A DNA stretch of 14,548 nucleotides. Origin: an uncultured Aquincola sp. GTDB lineage: Bacteria > Pseudomonadota > Gammaproteobacteria > Burkholderiales > Burkholderiaceae. Position numbers and translations under genes: made by a program. The notes beneath the pieces are model-generated. The model made no database searches. It worked only from the letters and a program-made list of their open reading frames with translations, and had not been told where the DNA came from. This document shows positions 14,257 through 14,548 of the stretch, piece after piece (within the stretch, counting starts at the first letter, position 1; each line of letters opens with the position of its first letter). The stretch is from assembly GCA_937883885.1 (NCBI GenBank), contig CAKZXL010000136.1, positions 1-14,548 on the forward strand, read 5' to 3'.

Positions 14257-14548
14257 TCCGGGCGCTCCTCCATCACGTAACCCATGCCACGGACCGTGTG
14301 GATCAGCTTGACCTCGAACGGTTCATCCAGCTTCGCACGCAGCCGGCGTACGGCCACCTCGACGACGTTCGTCTCACTGTCGAAATTGATGTCCCATACC
14401 TGTTCCGCCATCACGGTGCGCGACAGAACTTCCCCACGCCGACGCAGCAACAGCACCAGCAGATTGAACTCCTTGGGTGTGAGTTCGAGCCGCTTGCCGG
14501 CCCGTGTCGCCTTCCGACGCGCCAGGTCGACCTCCAGGTCCGCCAACC
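14253..14548 (-). CDS. OmpR-family response regulator (CusR/CopR type), C-terminal part
   Basis: The gene enters from the right edge. About 98 codons remain, with no true start in the window. What is visible is the winged-helix DNA-binding domain: [21 protein letters not shown], the core [19 protein letters not shown], then [20 protein letters not shown] as recognition region, and [14 protein letters not shown]. These segments agree closely with CusR/CopR-type metal regulators. The receiver domain lies outside the window. The stop overlaps the kinase GTG by 4 bases. It is the natural candidate to bind the boxes at 8222-8237 and 9587-9602. Confidence 0.93.
   Translation of the reverse strand, partial: LADLEVDLARRKATRAGKRLELTPKEFNLLVLLLRRRGEVLSRTVMAEQVWDINFDSETNVVEVAVRRLRAKLDEPFEVKLIHTVRGMGYVMEERPE

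Noticed and set aside
1..14548. tRNA, rRNA or CRISPR array
   Set aside because: No cloverleaf, rRNA-like stretch or regularly spaced short repeats were seen. The only regular repeats are the IS ends and the coding duplication in DUF4148.

Overview
The window is GC-rich (well above 60% by eye) and almost fully coding. All real genes lie on the minus strand, so everything is transcribed leftward. The Gram-negative outer-membrane porin with a C-terminal phenylalanine, the DUF4148 protein, the CusS/CusR-type two-component system and the overall gene content suggest a betaproteobacterium of the order Burkholderiales. I cannot name the genus. The content is that of a copper (heavy-metal) handling accessory region.

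Layout in the direction of transcription (right to left). (1) 14548-12886: the 3' part of a CusR/CopR-type response regulator and a complete heavy-metal sensor kinase, overlapping by 4 bases. (2) About 12847-10264: an IS21-family element with istA, istB and multiple terminal repeats. Its istB appears frameshifted near the start. (3) 10263-9760: the last 167 codons of a porin. The N-terminal half is gone and is not found beyond the IS, so the IS junction is also a deletion or rearrangement junction. (4) 9475-8990: a secreted DUF4148 protein, then 8835-8284, a DUF2846-like lipoprotein. (5) 8135 to the left edge: a long leftward run of 13 genes. In order these are a small Cys-rich CopL/DUF2946-like protein, a small periplasmic protein, a TolC-like outer-membrane lipoprotein, a multicopper oxidase, a CopI-like cupredoxin, a DUF411 protein, a CusF-like copper chaperone, a polytopic membrane protein, a membrane-anchored cytochrome c, a small one-helix membrane protein, a secreted Cys-pair protein, an alpha/beta hydrolase, and the N-terminal part of an MgtC/SapB-DUF4010 membrane protein.

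How they may work together: the oxidase, cupredoxin, DUF411 protein and CusF-like chaperone are periplasmic copper-binding or copper-oxidising proteins. The TolC-like protein would provide an outer-membrane exit. The cytochrome c may accept or deliver electrons. No RND pump, membrane-fusion protein, P-type ATPase or CopB/C/D gene is visible here.

The most useful new observation is regulatory. Two 16-bp imperfect palindromes of the form (A/C)TTAC(A/G)-N4-CGT(A/C)AT, at 8222-8237 and 9587-9602, each lie exactly 33 bp from a TANANT -10-like hexamer. One precedes the copper gene run and the other the DUF4148 gene. They resemble the ATTACA-N4-TGTAAT sites of CusR/HprR-type regulators and are the natural targets for the regulator encoded at the right edge. 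This would make DUF4148 part of the same metal regulon.
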